A stretch of 64,000 nt of DNA from Ricinus communis (GCF_019578655.1 NC_063262.1:5711582-5775581); one strand, 5' to 3'. Shown: positions 24,496 to 39,139, counted from the first letter of the stretch. Notes: generated from the sequence alone by a model not told the origin. Made by a program: numbers and translations.

Positions 24496-27400
24496 TCAAT
24501 ATGATTGGTGGTGAGGCCATAAAAAGAACTCAGCTGTTTGGGGCAACATCGACATTGTAGTTGCCATTGATGAAGTGGTGGAGCCAGAAGAAATATCGGT
24601 AGTTCCACCCAAGTTGTTGTTAGTGGTTTGAAGGTGGTGGAAGAGATTGTGATGCTGATGATGGTGGTGGTGGTGGTGGTGATAGAGCTGTGCTGTTGTA
24701 TTTTCAAAAGGAATACCACATGGGATAGCTGTAACTGGCGGCATAGATGCAAAACTGATGTTGTTGCTGCTGCTATTGCTGCTGCTTCCTTGAGGTTGCT
24801 GTTCATGGTTCAGATTTGGTTTCTGCTCGGACTCTAGCGAGAGCTTTAGTCGCTTTGCTGCTCCACCAATCGGAAGAGCACTCTTCATTATAGCTTCCAC
24901 ATCATATCGGCTCATTTCGAAATTGGTCACTGCATTCATACCCCTAAACTTTATTGCTGCTATGTCATATGCCTCAGCTGCTTCCTCTTCAGTGGCTGTC
25001 ACGAGTAGAAACGGTCAGGGAATTATTAATTCAAGATAATATATAGTCTCTGGATCTCTGTGATTAACCAGACAAATCAGTTATCAGGTTATAATGAAAA
25101 TATCATAGAAGTTCTAGGCCAACTAGTTCATTCCCCAACAAAGAATTTATCAAAATACAAATAAACCAGCATACTTTTTTGTGTCGAATATTGGACTCCT
25201 CAAAAGAACAGAATAATAGTAAAATCATGTAATTACCAAAAGTGCCGAGGTACAGGTCTTTGTTTCCAGCAACACGACCTATTCTTGCTTGCCAACGACC
25301 CTGTTGATGATGCCTGCGAATATTCAATCATATAGATATTAACATCAACAATAGCTTGTTCATACTGCTAAGTTGCAATTACAGTTCGAAAATACAAACC
25401 TTGTGACACCCCTGTAGATGGAGGCTCCCCTTGAAAACCCACTACTTTTCCTATCAATTTTAGAAGTTTAGTTAGAGAATAGTCAACTTTTGCAAATGAA
25501 AAAAAAAAAAAACAAGAGTCAGGTTTAGGCATACCTCCTCAGAGAGGCAATAAATTCCTGCTTGGACACATATTTCATCTCATCCAATTCTTTGGTATAA
25601 TTGGTAACCTGGAAAAAATATAATACATGCCTCCTGGCTCAGTAAATTGGTCTACTACTCTTAGGCTAACGTATCTCATGCAGATATAAAGCAGTCAACA
25701 AACTGACTAAAGGATCCAGGGAAATTAAATAAAGTATATATTACAGGGAAGTTGGTGGTTGCAGTGGCACCCCAATATTTCAGAGCTGCCAAGTCATATG
25801 CTCTAGCTGCCTTTTCTTCCTTGTCATATCCACCTACAATATAATTATACCAAGATTTTTCAGTATAAGATCTCCCAACATTCTTTATCAAGTGCATAAA
25901 CTTGCAGCTTGACAGACAAAATATTAAGAAACAGAATTTAGAGAAATCAGCTCACCTAAGTATACTGCAATATCAAGTGACATCCAGATATCCACGATCC
26001 AACATTTCATGCAAAAAGGGAAGCAGAAATTTCAATATCAGAAACAAAAGGTAGTCAAAAATATCAAGCCTGAATTCGTCATTCCAAGTTGAGTTAAAAA
26101 ACAAAATAAAAGGAAGCACCGTGTGAATTGCATGTGATAGTCTATGCAGAAAAAGATAGGGGCATTTCTTTTCAACATCCAGGACAAAAACTTTTATTAG
26201 TTTATAACATTAGCATAATCTTTAGCATACAACATAACTTGGATCAAAATTTGTACATGTTCCAGTATTAACAACTACAGGAATCTCAATTTTATCCACT
26301 ATGTATACCCGAGAAGCCCCTTTTATTTCCCATCTAATATAAGCCTGAGGTACTGTGTTTGAAAGGGGCCTGCAGTTTTAGGCCATAATGCCAGATACTA
26401 CCAGCACCAATGTCAGCAGGTTTCGGCAATAATAGTTGGCACTTTTCTATAATAAAAATATACAAAAGAAACTATCTTTTGAGTTGAATGAGGGTGCTCT
26501 AGTCAAACCTAGACACCTTCTGCAGGAAAAATAAAGCAAAAGTAAAAGCCCAGAGCTGAAAGAAGATAATCAGAAGTTTTCTTTCATTGATGTCTGTAAC
26601 AACTGAGGCATGGTGTGGGTGTGGGAAATTGGCCAGTGGGTCGCGTCAAAACAAAAACTTGCAGTTGAGAAGAAGGGGAAAGGTGGGGGGACCCATATAT
26701 GAGAGAAGCAACCAAATATGAACAAAATGGCGGCACATCTGATCAAATCAATCACATAATTGAAGGGATAGAAAAGAAAAAGCAACAGTAAGAGAAATTT
26801 TATTTTATTTTCTTCCCAAGGACCATATGTCCACATAATACCATCAATCTATCAATCATCACAGAAGACTGCAAAAACAATTATCAGAAAACAAGTGATT
26901 CAACCCTTCTTTCTATTCTACTACCACTAGCCAGCCCCCCACGAGATCCCTTCTCTATTAGCTAATGCCTCTGAATGCATGCAAGTTTCTTTTCAGTGAC
27001 ACAGTACATCTATCTTCTTCTTTTTTTTTTCTTTTGGTTCGAACGTACGATTTCTAGTTCCAAGTACATCTATCTTTTTGATACAAATATACAAATTTTT
27101 CTAGGATAAATCTTGGATACCCATGAGGTATTGCAGATTATGCATATATTCCTAGTATTTTTACACTTGAATAATTGAAAAAACATGCAACAAATAGAGA
27201 GAGATGATAGGAAGAAGAGGGGGAAAAAAGAAAAAAGAGAGCACCTTGACGCCCTTTTCTGGCCTGACCCTCTCTTCTACAGCTGTTATCCCATAGATGC
27301 GCTTCATATCTACCTGTCCATCTGTGTCTGCATCAATTGATAACAAGAAATATAAACAAAGAAAAGATTAGAAATTAGTACTTTACATGATTTTACATGT

Positions 27401-28783
27401 TGATGTCACAAGTTCTATAAAAATATATATATATATATATATTTCATTGCAAAATCAAACATGTGCCTGTAATCAAGAAAAAAATAATCACTCCCCAAAT
27501 TAAATCCAAATAAAAACACAATGATGAACTTAATATCAAGATTTTAACAAATCTAATCCAAACAAATGCTATATTTTCCCATAAAATCAAACACCAAAAT
27601 GACCCCAAAAAAGAAAATGACCCGAGAAGAAAAGTAAGTACTGAAGTGAAGTACCTAGTAACTCCTCTGTAAATTGAAGTTCTCTGGCCAAAAGTATCAG
27701 CAATCTTTTTAGGGCAGTCAGATTCAATAACAGGAGCAATAGCCTTACTATTTGTTGCGCTCTGATTACCATTATTATTATTATTATTATTAACCGCAAG
27801 AGACAAAGCATTATTTGCAGCAGTGCAATTAGAGAAACCGCCCAACTGATCATTTCCACTGGAGTCGATCGAATGACCCATAAACTCACCGCCAAGGTGA
27901 GTTCTTGCTATTGAGGCAGAGTCATCAACTTCAGAACCCGAATTCGTCGAAAAAGCTTGAAACCCAGCTATTGCCTTGAGATCTTGTTGCTCGCTGAAGT
28001 AAGCAGCAGAACCTTGGTCATAGATGTGAGTTAGAGATGAGTCCTGTGTATCTGTCTGGCTATTATCCGAGTATCGAACGATCGACGATGAATCACCGAG
28101 AAAGTCTTCGAGTTTTGGTACTTGTTGATGATGAGTTTCTGGGTCTATAAAACTTGTGAGAATAGATGTCTCCGCTGCCATTGTTGTTGCTCCTTGAGCT
28201 TCCTTTGGGTTTCCCCACCCTGTAAACGTTTAAAAATTGGTCTTTTAGCTGCTAATAAGATGCCTCAAATTAAAGAACAAGATTTATGATTCTGTTTGAA
28301 TATTCAATAGCAAATATTTTGGAACAGTGCTAATGCAAGAATCAAAACGGCAGTGAGATTTGACTGGGTTTATCTCACTTATTTGGTGCAAGTACAAGGC
28401 TTTAACTATATATAGCTTACAAGAAATACAAATAAGCAACTTTCTTGGATTCTTAAGATTGAAGTTTCATTTGAATACCGAGAAAATATGTAAGCATAAG
28501 CTTTAATCAAAATAGTTGAATATCTTTGAAACACTTTCTTGGACATCAAACAGAAGTTAAGTCCTTATTTATAGTATTGATGATAAAAGAAAAAAGAAAA
28601 AAGAAAGGTAAATAGAGAGAGTAAGTTAATACCGTTAGCATAGAAGTTATCGATGAAATAGTGAGGAGAGGGAGTAGCAGTAGAAGAACCCTCATAAGAT
28701 ATGAACTGAGATTCAGTAGATGACCTCAACATTTCCATTGGAGATAGTGAAAAAGAAAGCCAGTTAGTAGTCGCTGGTGCCAT
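24496..28783 (-). CDS. AIL6: AINTEGUMENTA-LIKE6 / PLETHORA3-type AP2 transcription factor (9 exons)
   Basis: Exons (minus order): 28783-28633, 28219-27655, 27327-27245, 25964-25956, 25833-25745, 25608-25535, 25450-25400, 25313-25237, 24995-24496. Phases close throughout, giving 532 aa. The N-terminus ([16 protein letters not shown], then [20 protein letters not shown]) is the AIL6/PLT3 signature rather than that of ANT or AIL5. Two AP2 repeats follow: about 231-300 ([42 protein letters not shown]) and about 333-391 ([37 protein letters not shown]). The linker is [20 protein letters not shown]. Exon 4 is a 9-nt micro-exon supplying VYL before GGYDKEE. Low-complexity tracts are seven Asn in the N-terminal half and nine His near the C-terminus, which ends in [10 protein letters not shown]. 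The family binds DNA and promotes meristem and floral-organ growth. Length is slightly below Arabidopsis AIL6. Confidence 0.95.
27422..27443. repeat. (AT)n microsatellite in AIL6 intron 2
   Basis: About ten AT dinucleotides inside the intron between exons 2 and 3. Confidence 0.9.
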
Positions 28784-29240
28784 TATAATTCCTTTTTTTT
28801 TTTTTCTTTTTCCCTTGCAATACCCTTATTTTCACTTAAAATACCCTGAACAACAAAACAAAAAAACCCACCATTAAAGTCCAAAAAAAATTACAAAAAC
28901 AAACAAATTAATTGCAACAACTTTCTTTAGTAAAACCCAAACACAAACAACTGTTTATCCTTTTCTTTTCTTCTTTATCTTACCTTAAATCCGTTACTTA
29001 AAAACTTCCCATACCAAATATGAAACAAACAAAAACAATAAACTAGCACACGATAATCACGAAGCAAGACCCAAATATAAAAACATAAAAAAGAAGGATT
29101 TTGATGAGGTATAGGCAAGTGGGTCAAGTTCTAGAAGGTAATAGACTTGCATGCATACCCATTTGATACTTGAAAGCTGATTATATAAGAGGATAAAAAG
29201 ATATAGAGAGTAACTCTGAGTCTTTAGACAGAAAAAGATA

Positions 29241-29280
29241 GAGAAGAAGAAGAAGAAGGAGAAAGAAAGAAAGAAAGAGC
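29241..29280 (-). repeat. GA-rich (CT on coding strand) leader tract of AIL6
   Basis: GAA and GAAA repeats on the plus strand read as CTT/CTTT on the AIL6 strand, just downstream of its candidate TATA box. This is the kind of CT-rich tract common in plant 5' leaders. Confidence 0.6.
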
Positions 29281-29290
29281 AGGTGGCAGG

Positions 29291-29298
29291 CTATATAA
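29291..29298 (-). promoter_or_regulatory. Candidate TATA box for the AIL6-like gene
   Basis: TTATATAG on the minus strand sits about 510 bp upstream of the ATG and directly before the CT-rich tract. Spacing is right for a transcript starting near 29260 with a long 5' leader. Confidence 0.45.
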
Positions 29299-32200
29299 GC
29301 TGGGCGGTTGCTGCTGCCAACCGGCGTAAAACCAGAGGGGTTTTAGAGGAAAAGAAAAATAGTTTAAATGAAGTTATTTCTTGTACAAATATGAATATTA
29401 TTTTAATGGGGTAAATTATGGAATAATAAATAAAATAATAGTAAAATGTTAATAAAAAAAAAAAAAAAAGTAGCTCTGCGGAGAAGAAAATATGTCTGAA
29501 ACAGCGTCGCGAAAGATCCGGAGTAACAAATTAGAAAGAGTTTTTATTTTTTCTGGGGTTCTTATTATTTTGACTAAAATGACCTTGCCGTTTTACTGAT
29601 ATTTTATAATCTTGCAGTGGGGTCTTTTGTCTTATTATCTGAATTTGACACACTTGTCCTCCATGCAGCTTTCCACTTTTCATGCAATTGACTCTTCGTG
29701 GGTCGGATCTTTTGTGCGGATCAATTTATCTTTTCAGTTATTTACTAATTACAGTTATATTTTGATTTACCGATCTTTCGGTAAATATAAAGCTGTTTGC
29801 TTAAATTTCAAAAGAATAATTCATAGTTAAAATAATGTTGGACCGATATCAGTTCATAGTACTAACATAATTTAATATATTACTATAGTAATTAGCCATT
29901 TAATATATCCACCTTTTTGTATTACAGTATAAAACTTTTTTATTTTGCCACATTTATCCATTTAAATTGTCTCATTATTGATTCTATTGTGTCTTAGAGT
30001 TTAACATTTTTTTCCTTCAAAATGGCTTACATTTTAACCAAAAAGTGTGAAGATATGAATCCTACAATAAAAATATTTAATGAGTTGTTTAAATAAATGT
30101 TAACATAAAATTATTTTAAAAGTGAGCACCGTAATTTAAATTTAAGTTAATTTATATATTATGTATATGCAATTGTTATTTATTATAATTATTTTTAATT
30201 GTAGAAAATAACATTTTTTAAAAATATTAAGTGCATATCTTGATAAGTATTCTTATAAAATGTTTGTTAATTATATATAAAATTAAATACTATTAGTATA
30301 ACTAATTTACCATGTTTTATAAAAAAATAACTATACAATTAAAATATTAAGTTATTAGTTCATATAATCAACTATTGTTTTATAATTATAATTATTATTT
30401 AATTAAAAAATAATTATTAATTAATATATTAACTATATATAATATATAAAAATTATACTTCAATATTTATATTATAAAGATAAATACATATTTTAAAAGA
30501 AATTGTATACCAAAAAAAAATTTGTTTTAAATTTATTAAATATATACATAATTAATAGTACTATTTTAAAATTATAAAACTATCATAAAACTAAGAAAGC
30601 ATATCAATAACTAATACAATAAAGTTAAAATATTATTTTTATAAAATAAAAATAATTATATTAATTAAGAATGTAATTTAATCATATAATAGACATAATA
30701 ATTACATTAATAATAACATTTATATATTAAATATTTCCTTATTTTACCTATTTTATTTTTATTAAATTTTTAAAAATTTAAATTAAAACTGAACTATTGA
30801 ATTAAAGGATAAATATGATAAATGAAATAAAATTCGGACCTTTTGTATATATACCAATAATGTATATAGAAAAAGATCCTTTTTGTTCTTAATTTGTTCT
30901 GCAGACATTTAACTGGTCTAACTTTGAATTTTTATTCATAACTTGAAGTTCCTATATATTATATATTTATATATTTATACTAAAAAAATTTATATCTGAG
31001 AAACAAATAGATAGATTTTCATTTTCTGAAAATTCTTGTACCCAATTTATTGAAATTAAACTAATTAAATAAAATGTCTTCAAAAAGATTTCAAATATTG
31101 GGCTATATGTCAGCATTATAATTTAAATGAAAAATCGTATTAGTTGCATATGATGCAATGAAGCCTTTAATACATATGGAATCCCCAATTATAATTAAAA
31201 AGTTGGATATATATTTTTTATACTCATTATTATTGCAAGAAGGTCAAACAGTCAGTACAAGTAGAATTATTAATTTCAGTCCCCATTTTCAGAAAAACCT
31301 CATCTTCACTTCTCATATCAGTATGTCTTTCTTTTTTTCTTTAGAGAATTACAATATAGTATTTTATAATTTTATTATTTGATAATTTTAGTTTCTAAAC
31401 ATTGTTAGATAAAAAGATTTATATGATTAAAAATTATAATAAAAAATATATTTTACGGATAAAAAGTATTATTAGTAAGAATTTAATTATTTTTAATTTG
31501 ATCAACTGTCATTATTATAATTTTTGTGTTTAATAATATTTTTTTAAATCTTAACAACTCAAAATATTATTATTTGACCGTTAAATCGATTTCATCGTAT
31601 CAATAATTTTTTAAACTATAATTGAACATTCAAATAATAGAATTTTGAGTTATTAAATTTAAAACTCATGTTATCATACTGAAAATTATAAAGTAATAAC
31701 AACACATAATATTTTTTTTATACTTACCTCTTTTTTTTCAGAGTATTGATGACTTTTTCTTTCTTAATAAAACTTCACCCAAATATTTAATACTTTAAGA
31801 TTCTTCAAATGGGAATCTCAGTTTATATTTTCGTTTGAATGTTTCCAGCATAAATTTCTATTCATTGTTTCATATTCTAATGAGAATATTTAGGTATTTT
31901 TATATGTAAGTTAAAAGAATATAAAAACATTGCACATATTATAATTAACGGATAAGTAATAATAAGTAATAGAGTGTTTTATATTTATTTGTTAAATAAT
32001 ATATACTTAATTATTTAATATCGGTTCGATATTCATATAAAAATGTACTATCGAACCATATAAATAGTTTTCAAAACAAAGTGTATAGAATATAAAAGAC
32101 AAGGGAGAGACAGATGTGTGCAAACATATTAGAATCTTTATTCTCTCGATTTCTATATATATATATAAACTTTTAAGACTTAAAGTCTTTTGATACGTGT

Positions 32201-35200
32201 GCTTAATTTTAATATATAAAATATTTATTTTAGCATATATATTATTATTGACAATAAAATTTAAGTTTATATTTAATTTTATAATTTTTTTATTAATTAA
32301 TAAATTAATAAATTACATTTCATACTAAATATTCACTCTAACAGCATTGTTTATTATATTTAAATATTATGTTAACTAATAGATAGTTTTCCAATCGGAT
32401 AATGATACTAATTCTATTCTAAAAATAACATATTAATTATATTTTAATATTATATTAACTAATAAATTAATTATTAATTAGATATAATTTTAATTTTAAA
32501 AAATTATATTTTTAATTATATTTTTAATTTAATTTTTAATAATAAATTAATTTTTTAATTATATAATATGTAAACTATAATATCTCATTGATCTAGAACT
32601 TTATATTTTTTACCATTGAATATAAGGAAGAAAACATTTATTGATCCATGTTTAATAGAGTGTGATTTCTCTCTATTTTTCCCTTATCTTATTGATGGAT
32701 ACTCTAATATTTAGTTTTTGTATTTGCTATAATTGTTGATGATATGGACAAAAAAAAAAAAACTTTTATTTATAAACTAATGGTGGTTTTCCAGCAAAGC
32801 ACCAATAGTTACAACTTTTTATGTTATAACCTTTACCGATAGTTATAACTGTTCAATTTACAACTTTTCATTAACCAATAGAATTTAATGATTAATATTT
32901 TATTTTAATTATATGAGTCATTAATTTCTTACATAATAAATTTTTAATTTTAAACATAGTAATATCAATTATATTTTTAAGTTAGATAATGCTAAAATTA
33001 ATTAATAAATAATTTTTATATCATTATACTAACAAAATTTTAAAATAAAAATATTTAAAAATAGTTAGTTTATTATTAAATATTAAAAAATTTATTAAAT
33101 TATATCTATTAATTTAATTTTATAATTAAAATAATAATAATAGCGGTACAACGCACGAATAAACGTCTGGTATACTATAAGTTTTATTTCATTATTTGTG
33201 CTCTTTAAAAAGCAATTTTTCTTCAAAAGATTCTAAGTTAAAATCCTAACATCGATAAAAGAAATCATATTCTAACTAAAAGATTAATGTGGCTCTACGG
33301 GGATCAAGCAACAAGAGAATGAGATCATAAAAATCTTATTTAAGCCTACATATCATGATTTTTGAAAATAATATGAATAATTGTTTTTGTTTTCTTTTTT
33401 ATTTATATGAAAACAAAAAGATATAATTAATATAAATAATTATTATTTTATACTCGATGTAAAAATTATAAATTTGCATATTTAAAGAAGAGAACTCGAT
33501 TTTAACTCTCATCACACTAATGCTCTAATTTTAGGTCTCAAATATATCGAGTAATCACATCTTTTGCTATTTTTACTGCCCAACCTTAAGGCAAACAACT
33601 AATGCATTTACATAAAAGATACATTACTAATTAGGTTCAAATAAAAGGTGAGTCCACTTCTAATTATTTTAATGTGTTTGAGATTGTCCTCAAATAATTA
33701 AAAAAATATGTTTACAAATTTTTTCATTTAATATACTAATTTTTCTAATTTTAATAAACTATTTTTTAAATTATATTTTTTTAAAAATATTAATTTATTT
33801 TTGAAATAAAGTCTAATTTGCCAACTGATCTTATTGCTCGGGTACTATTTACTCTTTTCTAAATTTATAGATATTTTAGCTAAATATTTACATATTTAGC
33901 TCAAATTAGCTTTATTTCTTATAAAAATAAAAGAGTGAGTTGTACACTCTCTAAAAAAAGAGTAAATAAAATTAAAAATAAAAATATTAATTTCTTATGT
34001 TAAATTATTTGAACTAAAAATAAATACTGATATATAAAAAAATATAATAAAAAATAAATATTGCTACAATGTTCTTACTGTTTGTTTTAATAATAATAGT
34101 GAAAGAGATATTTACAGTAATTGTGGTATCGAAGACCGTGGAGGTGAGAGTAATTTTAACAAAAATAATGATAGTAATAGCTACTTATTATTTAATTATA
34201 TTAATTATACTAAAATATTATAGAATTATTTTTTATTTTTAAGAGAAAGTGACTCTTATTTTTTTATTTTTTTAAATAAGAGTTAATTTAAATAAAATAT
34301 TTAAAAATTTAAAATAAAAGATGCATAATTTTAAAAAGTAACTAAATTGAGTCAATATAAGAAAGCCGATGATCAAATTAAATTTTATTTTTTTATCTTC
34401 TAAAATTATAAAATTAAAATAAAATACAATAAATTATGATTGTAGAAACAATGCCTCTACTATATTATATCTAAAAGATAATTTATAAATATATGAATAT
34501 GAGAGTTTTTGAATCTATCATAAAAATTATATTAATTGAAACCAACTTAAAATATTTAAATAAATAACCTCATGCATGTTTAAAGCTATAATTATGTACA
34601 TAATTTAAAATTTTAATGATTAAAGGATGTTAGATATATATTATAAAAGAAATTAAGTCTTCAATAAATGCCAATTATTTTTATTTATTTAATATAATAT
34701 TTTATTTAATTCAAAAAAATAAAAATATTTTAGCATAATTATTATAAATCACATGACGTAAACAGATTTTGAAACAGTAAAAAAATCGAATATCTTAGGA
34801 TTAAAAAAAGAAAAGGTACCACAGCTATATGCAAGCCCTTTTACCAATGCAAAATCTCGGTCAAAGAAAGAAGCAAATATCCAATAAAGAGACATAATTA
34901 GTTATTACATCTTTAGGGTTAAGACATAAGTAGGCAATATTAACTGGTTAAAGAAGCACTCTCATCCCATTTTGGTAATTCAAAATGGGTTTTGGAATTT
35001 TGATTAATATTTCAGAAAAGAAAAAAGGGGAATTAATTTGGAAGTGCGAGACCAAAAAGCGAGAATACCGGAAGCAGAGAGCCCGATGATGAGGCTCAAT
35101 ATTTTCCTCTGTAAAAACGAAGCCAACAACCCAGTTTTTAAGGTAAAACGAAAATTTGTTCTACTGCACTGCCACTTTTCTAGACCAGCAACCCTACCCC

Positions 35201-38200
35201 TCCAACTTAGTTTTTTTGAGACATCCAACGTTAACTGTCTGTTTTGTTTTCTACTTCATTAATTATTTAATTTAATTTGCTCCATCTTAATTCGAGGTCC
35301 ATCTATGTATGAAAAAGTGTATTAATCTCTTAATTTCTGGTCATTATTGCAGTATGTGTATGGGTTAATGGTCTATATCGATCCTCATTTTACTCCATTA
35401 TTTTTTTATTCCAATTAGTTTTTCCTAATTTTTATTCAATCTTAGAATGAGCTTTAGCACCTTCCCGGAGATGCCAAAGAAGAAGGCGAAAGTGAGCATA
35501 GCGGCAATAATACCATCTCCGCATGCACCAGAGACATGTTACAACAGTTAATGGTAAGGGGATTTCGAGAGGAAGATGGACATTCAGTTGAGGGTAGGGA
35601 TTATGATAGTTAAATTTCCTCTTCATGTGGTGTCTCTTCCTAGTTGGATTTGATGTCTCTAGATGTTTAATTGAGCTAGACTATGATGTCAATGCTCAAT
35701 AGAGGTTGATATTATGTATATATAATTAAAATATTTTATTAGTTTATTAATATATTTTATATACATATACCTAAGAATATGTATTTTTTTAGCTCATTTT
35801 AGTTTTTTGTCTAATTTTAAAAAGTAATAGCCAAAAAAGAGAATCTGAGCAAAAAATACATAAATAAGCGTTAAATGTACTGTGGCTATAAAAGGCCTAT
35901 CAAAGCCTATATAATTAATGAATAGTTATTTTTTAAATTATCTATTTCATATAGGATTGTAAAGAGATAACTATAGTAGTTATATGCTGAGAGAATGAAT
36001 CAAAAAAAGAATCTCTATAAGAAAGAGAGATTAGTTAAATAAAAAAAGGCTTCTACTATTCTCTCTGCAGGAATTCCTACAGTTCATCATCTTCTATATC
36101 TAGTTAATATTTTTGCATTATTCTTTCAAGAATTAAAAAAGCTTTTAAAAACGTGGAGAGTAAGGATCAATCTCTTTCTTGAAGGTCCTTTAGATTTTGA
36201 GAGAGTTTTAATTTTCTGTTCTTTGTATCTTATATCTTTCTATTTAATTACAATAACCATTGTATTAAATATGTCATGCTAAGTTCCATAAGTGTTTAGT
36301 TTGACCTTTTATTTATGTGACCTTATATATTATGAGTTTAATGGATGATTTTTTTATCTTCATATATGTATTAGCTTCATCTATTAGTATTGGTTGACCA
36401 TCAATATTAATTTAATAGTAATATTTGTTATCGAAATCTTTAAGTTAAAAGTATTAAAAACATCATATTTATTTTAATTTATGTTGGTATAAGAAACCTA
36501 AGTTGCATCATTAGCTCGAGTGACTTAAAGAAAAGACACATCATCATCTCATTCATTAGATTTAGACTTAAAAGAAATAAATGGATTACTAAGTATAAGC
36601 TAAACTAAATGCTATTTTATCATATAGTTTATATTAATCATTCTAGTTGTATTTTTATTTTCTTTTATAAACCTTAAAATGATTCTCAAAATATTAACTT
36701 ATAATATTTAAATTTAATTTTAATATTTTATGTGATAATTGGTCCTTATAATATATGCTCTACAATTTATTATGAGATCGATCTCATGGTAAACTTGCTC
36801 GTACTATTATTTGCTTCGTACACTTGCCAGTACTAACTTAGACACATCACATTGTCTTTTATTTTTGGTTTATTTGATTTTAAATTTAATTAAAATTAAA
36901 ATTATATAATAATTAATTTTTTTTATAATAAACACTCTATATAAAAATAATATTTAAAAAATTATACAAATATATATTACCTGGATCGGACTGAGTCAAA
37001 AGAAAACCTTGCATATATTTTGTACTGATTCAAAATGGACATTGGTTTGCATGGTTTATTTAATACTATTACTTTTAACCATTTTATTACTAAATCACTT
37101 TTAATAAAAATTTAATACAATGTCTAATAATTTAAATATTAATGGCTTATTAATTTTTATAATTTTTAAATTTAAATAAAAAAATATATTTAGTAATTTA
37201 TAATATTAAAATCAAGTAAGTAAAAAATTAGTTATAGGTATTAATATTTATTTTAATTAATAGATAGAAATTTTAGATATTTAATTTTAAACTAATGATT
37301 AAAAAAAAGTGGCTAAATAAATTAAAAAAATCTATTAAAATTAGATAAAAAAATAATCCTTCTTGATATGTAATTATAAATTATGATAAAAAATATTTTA
37401 TTATTAAAATATTAATTATTAATAATTTAATCAATTATATTATATTTGTCAAAATTTAGAATTTTATAAAACAAGTCTTAAAAAATAATTATCAAAGAAA
37501 TAAACTTATTTAATAAATTTATTTCAGTATAGACACCTATATATCTAAGTTTGAAGTGATATAAAACTAATAATGACTTAATTTTTTTATATATATTTTG
37601 TGAATAAAAATATTAATTTAAAAGCAACTGGGATAGTTTGAGGAAGCCGGATTTGGAACTTTGGATTGGGACCTTCTTCTGGTAGGTATTGGACTGACAT
37701 TAATATAACCATACAATAAAAATAAAACTGAAAGACATAATATTAAAAGAGGGAACACATATATGCATCCACACGTATGCCTTTATTATTTGCTACTAAA
37801 TCGGTGCCTTAATTAGCTGAAGTCACTGCCTAAAGCAATTTGAATTTTTCTTTTTTCTTTTTGGCCCCTTTTCTTTTTATTTATCATTTTGTTTGTATTG
37901 CGATGTGGAGAGATGAGATGATGAAATGGGTCCCAGCTGCTGATTCTGTGTGGGGACATGGTCTCTTCCTTATGTTTGGTGCCCATAGTGACACCTGGTT
38001 TCTCTCTTTGGGTTGATTTCAAAACTCAACTTGATATTTATTTTTTTCTCTTTTGGATTCCCTTTCCTTTCCATCTCTTTTCTTTTTTTCTCTCTTAATT
38101 TCTTTTTTGGCCAAAGCACTTCTTTGTCTTCTCCTTTACTTTTTCTGCTTTGCTTATGCACATGCTCTTCTTTTCTGCACTAAACAATGGATACAACAAC

Positions 38201-39139
38201 TCTGCGTTCTTATCATTTTGTTAACAACTTCATTGGATTCACATTAAGGCAAAAAAGGAACCTATTTAGTTCCCATTAATTTGAGGGGATTGTTGAATTT
38301 ACATTTCATGCCGGTCTTTTTTATTTATTGGAGACTAATCGGATACGTATTTGATTGACTCGATTGAAAATTAAATTAAATTAATTATATTAATAAAATA
38401 ATTTTTTTATTATATTTAAAATCAAATACTAAAAAATTGAACTATATATAAATTTAAACATATTGAATTAAACAAAAATATTAAATTATAAAAATTCAAC
38501 CAAAAACACCAAAGTATTTTTAATAAATTAAAATATATCATACTGACAATAAAAATTATGTTAATTTTTTCCAGTCGAATAGTAGTAAATCCAACAAAAT
38601 TATAGTAACCTTAATGTCTAAAAGACTAAATCAATAAATTGAATCTTAAAAAAGAAATCCAAAACTTTTTTAAAAATATATTTCAAAGTAGTTGTCTACA
38701 ATAGTTGCTTGATGAATACGAACATCCATTTGATATATTTGTTTTTGGCTAAGAAAAATAAATAAATAAATAGAGGGAAGAGTTTTAACAACCAATACTT
38801 ATCCTTACTCAAAATCTTATAAAAGTAAAATTATTAATAGTTATCCTTAAGCTGCAATTTTGCTGACTAGGGACTGAGCATCTTTAACGGCATGTGACAT
38901 CAAACGTGGTAACGGGTCTACCCATATGCATTATTCAGATGGAATGTGAATCCTCTTTCAGCATTTATATTTGACAAACCTCTGCGTTTTCTATTCTCTA
39001 TTATTCTATGTAACCGTCCTTACGTTCCTTTTTCTTTTACTTCTAGTGTTTTATTTTTTAGAAAAAAAAATATATTATAAAATTCATAATAATTATATCG
39101 GTCTAGTAAGTTTTATTTGTATTAAAAACATATTTTGTA

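Noticed and set aside
26570..27346. Minus-strand ORFs inside AIL6 introns
   Set aside because: The ORF at 27161-27346 overlaps exon 3 but in a different frame; the other is intronic.
37813..38247. Overlapping ORFs on both strands
   Set aside because: Low-complexity T/C-rich DNA gives Phe/Leu or Lys/Glu-rich frames. No conserved motif.
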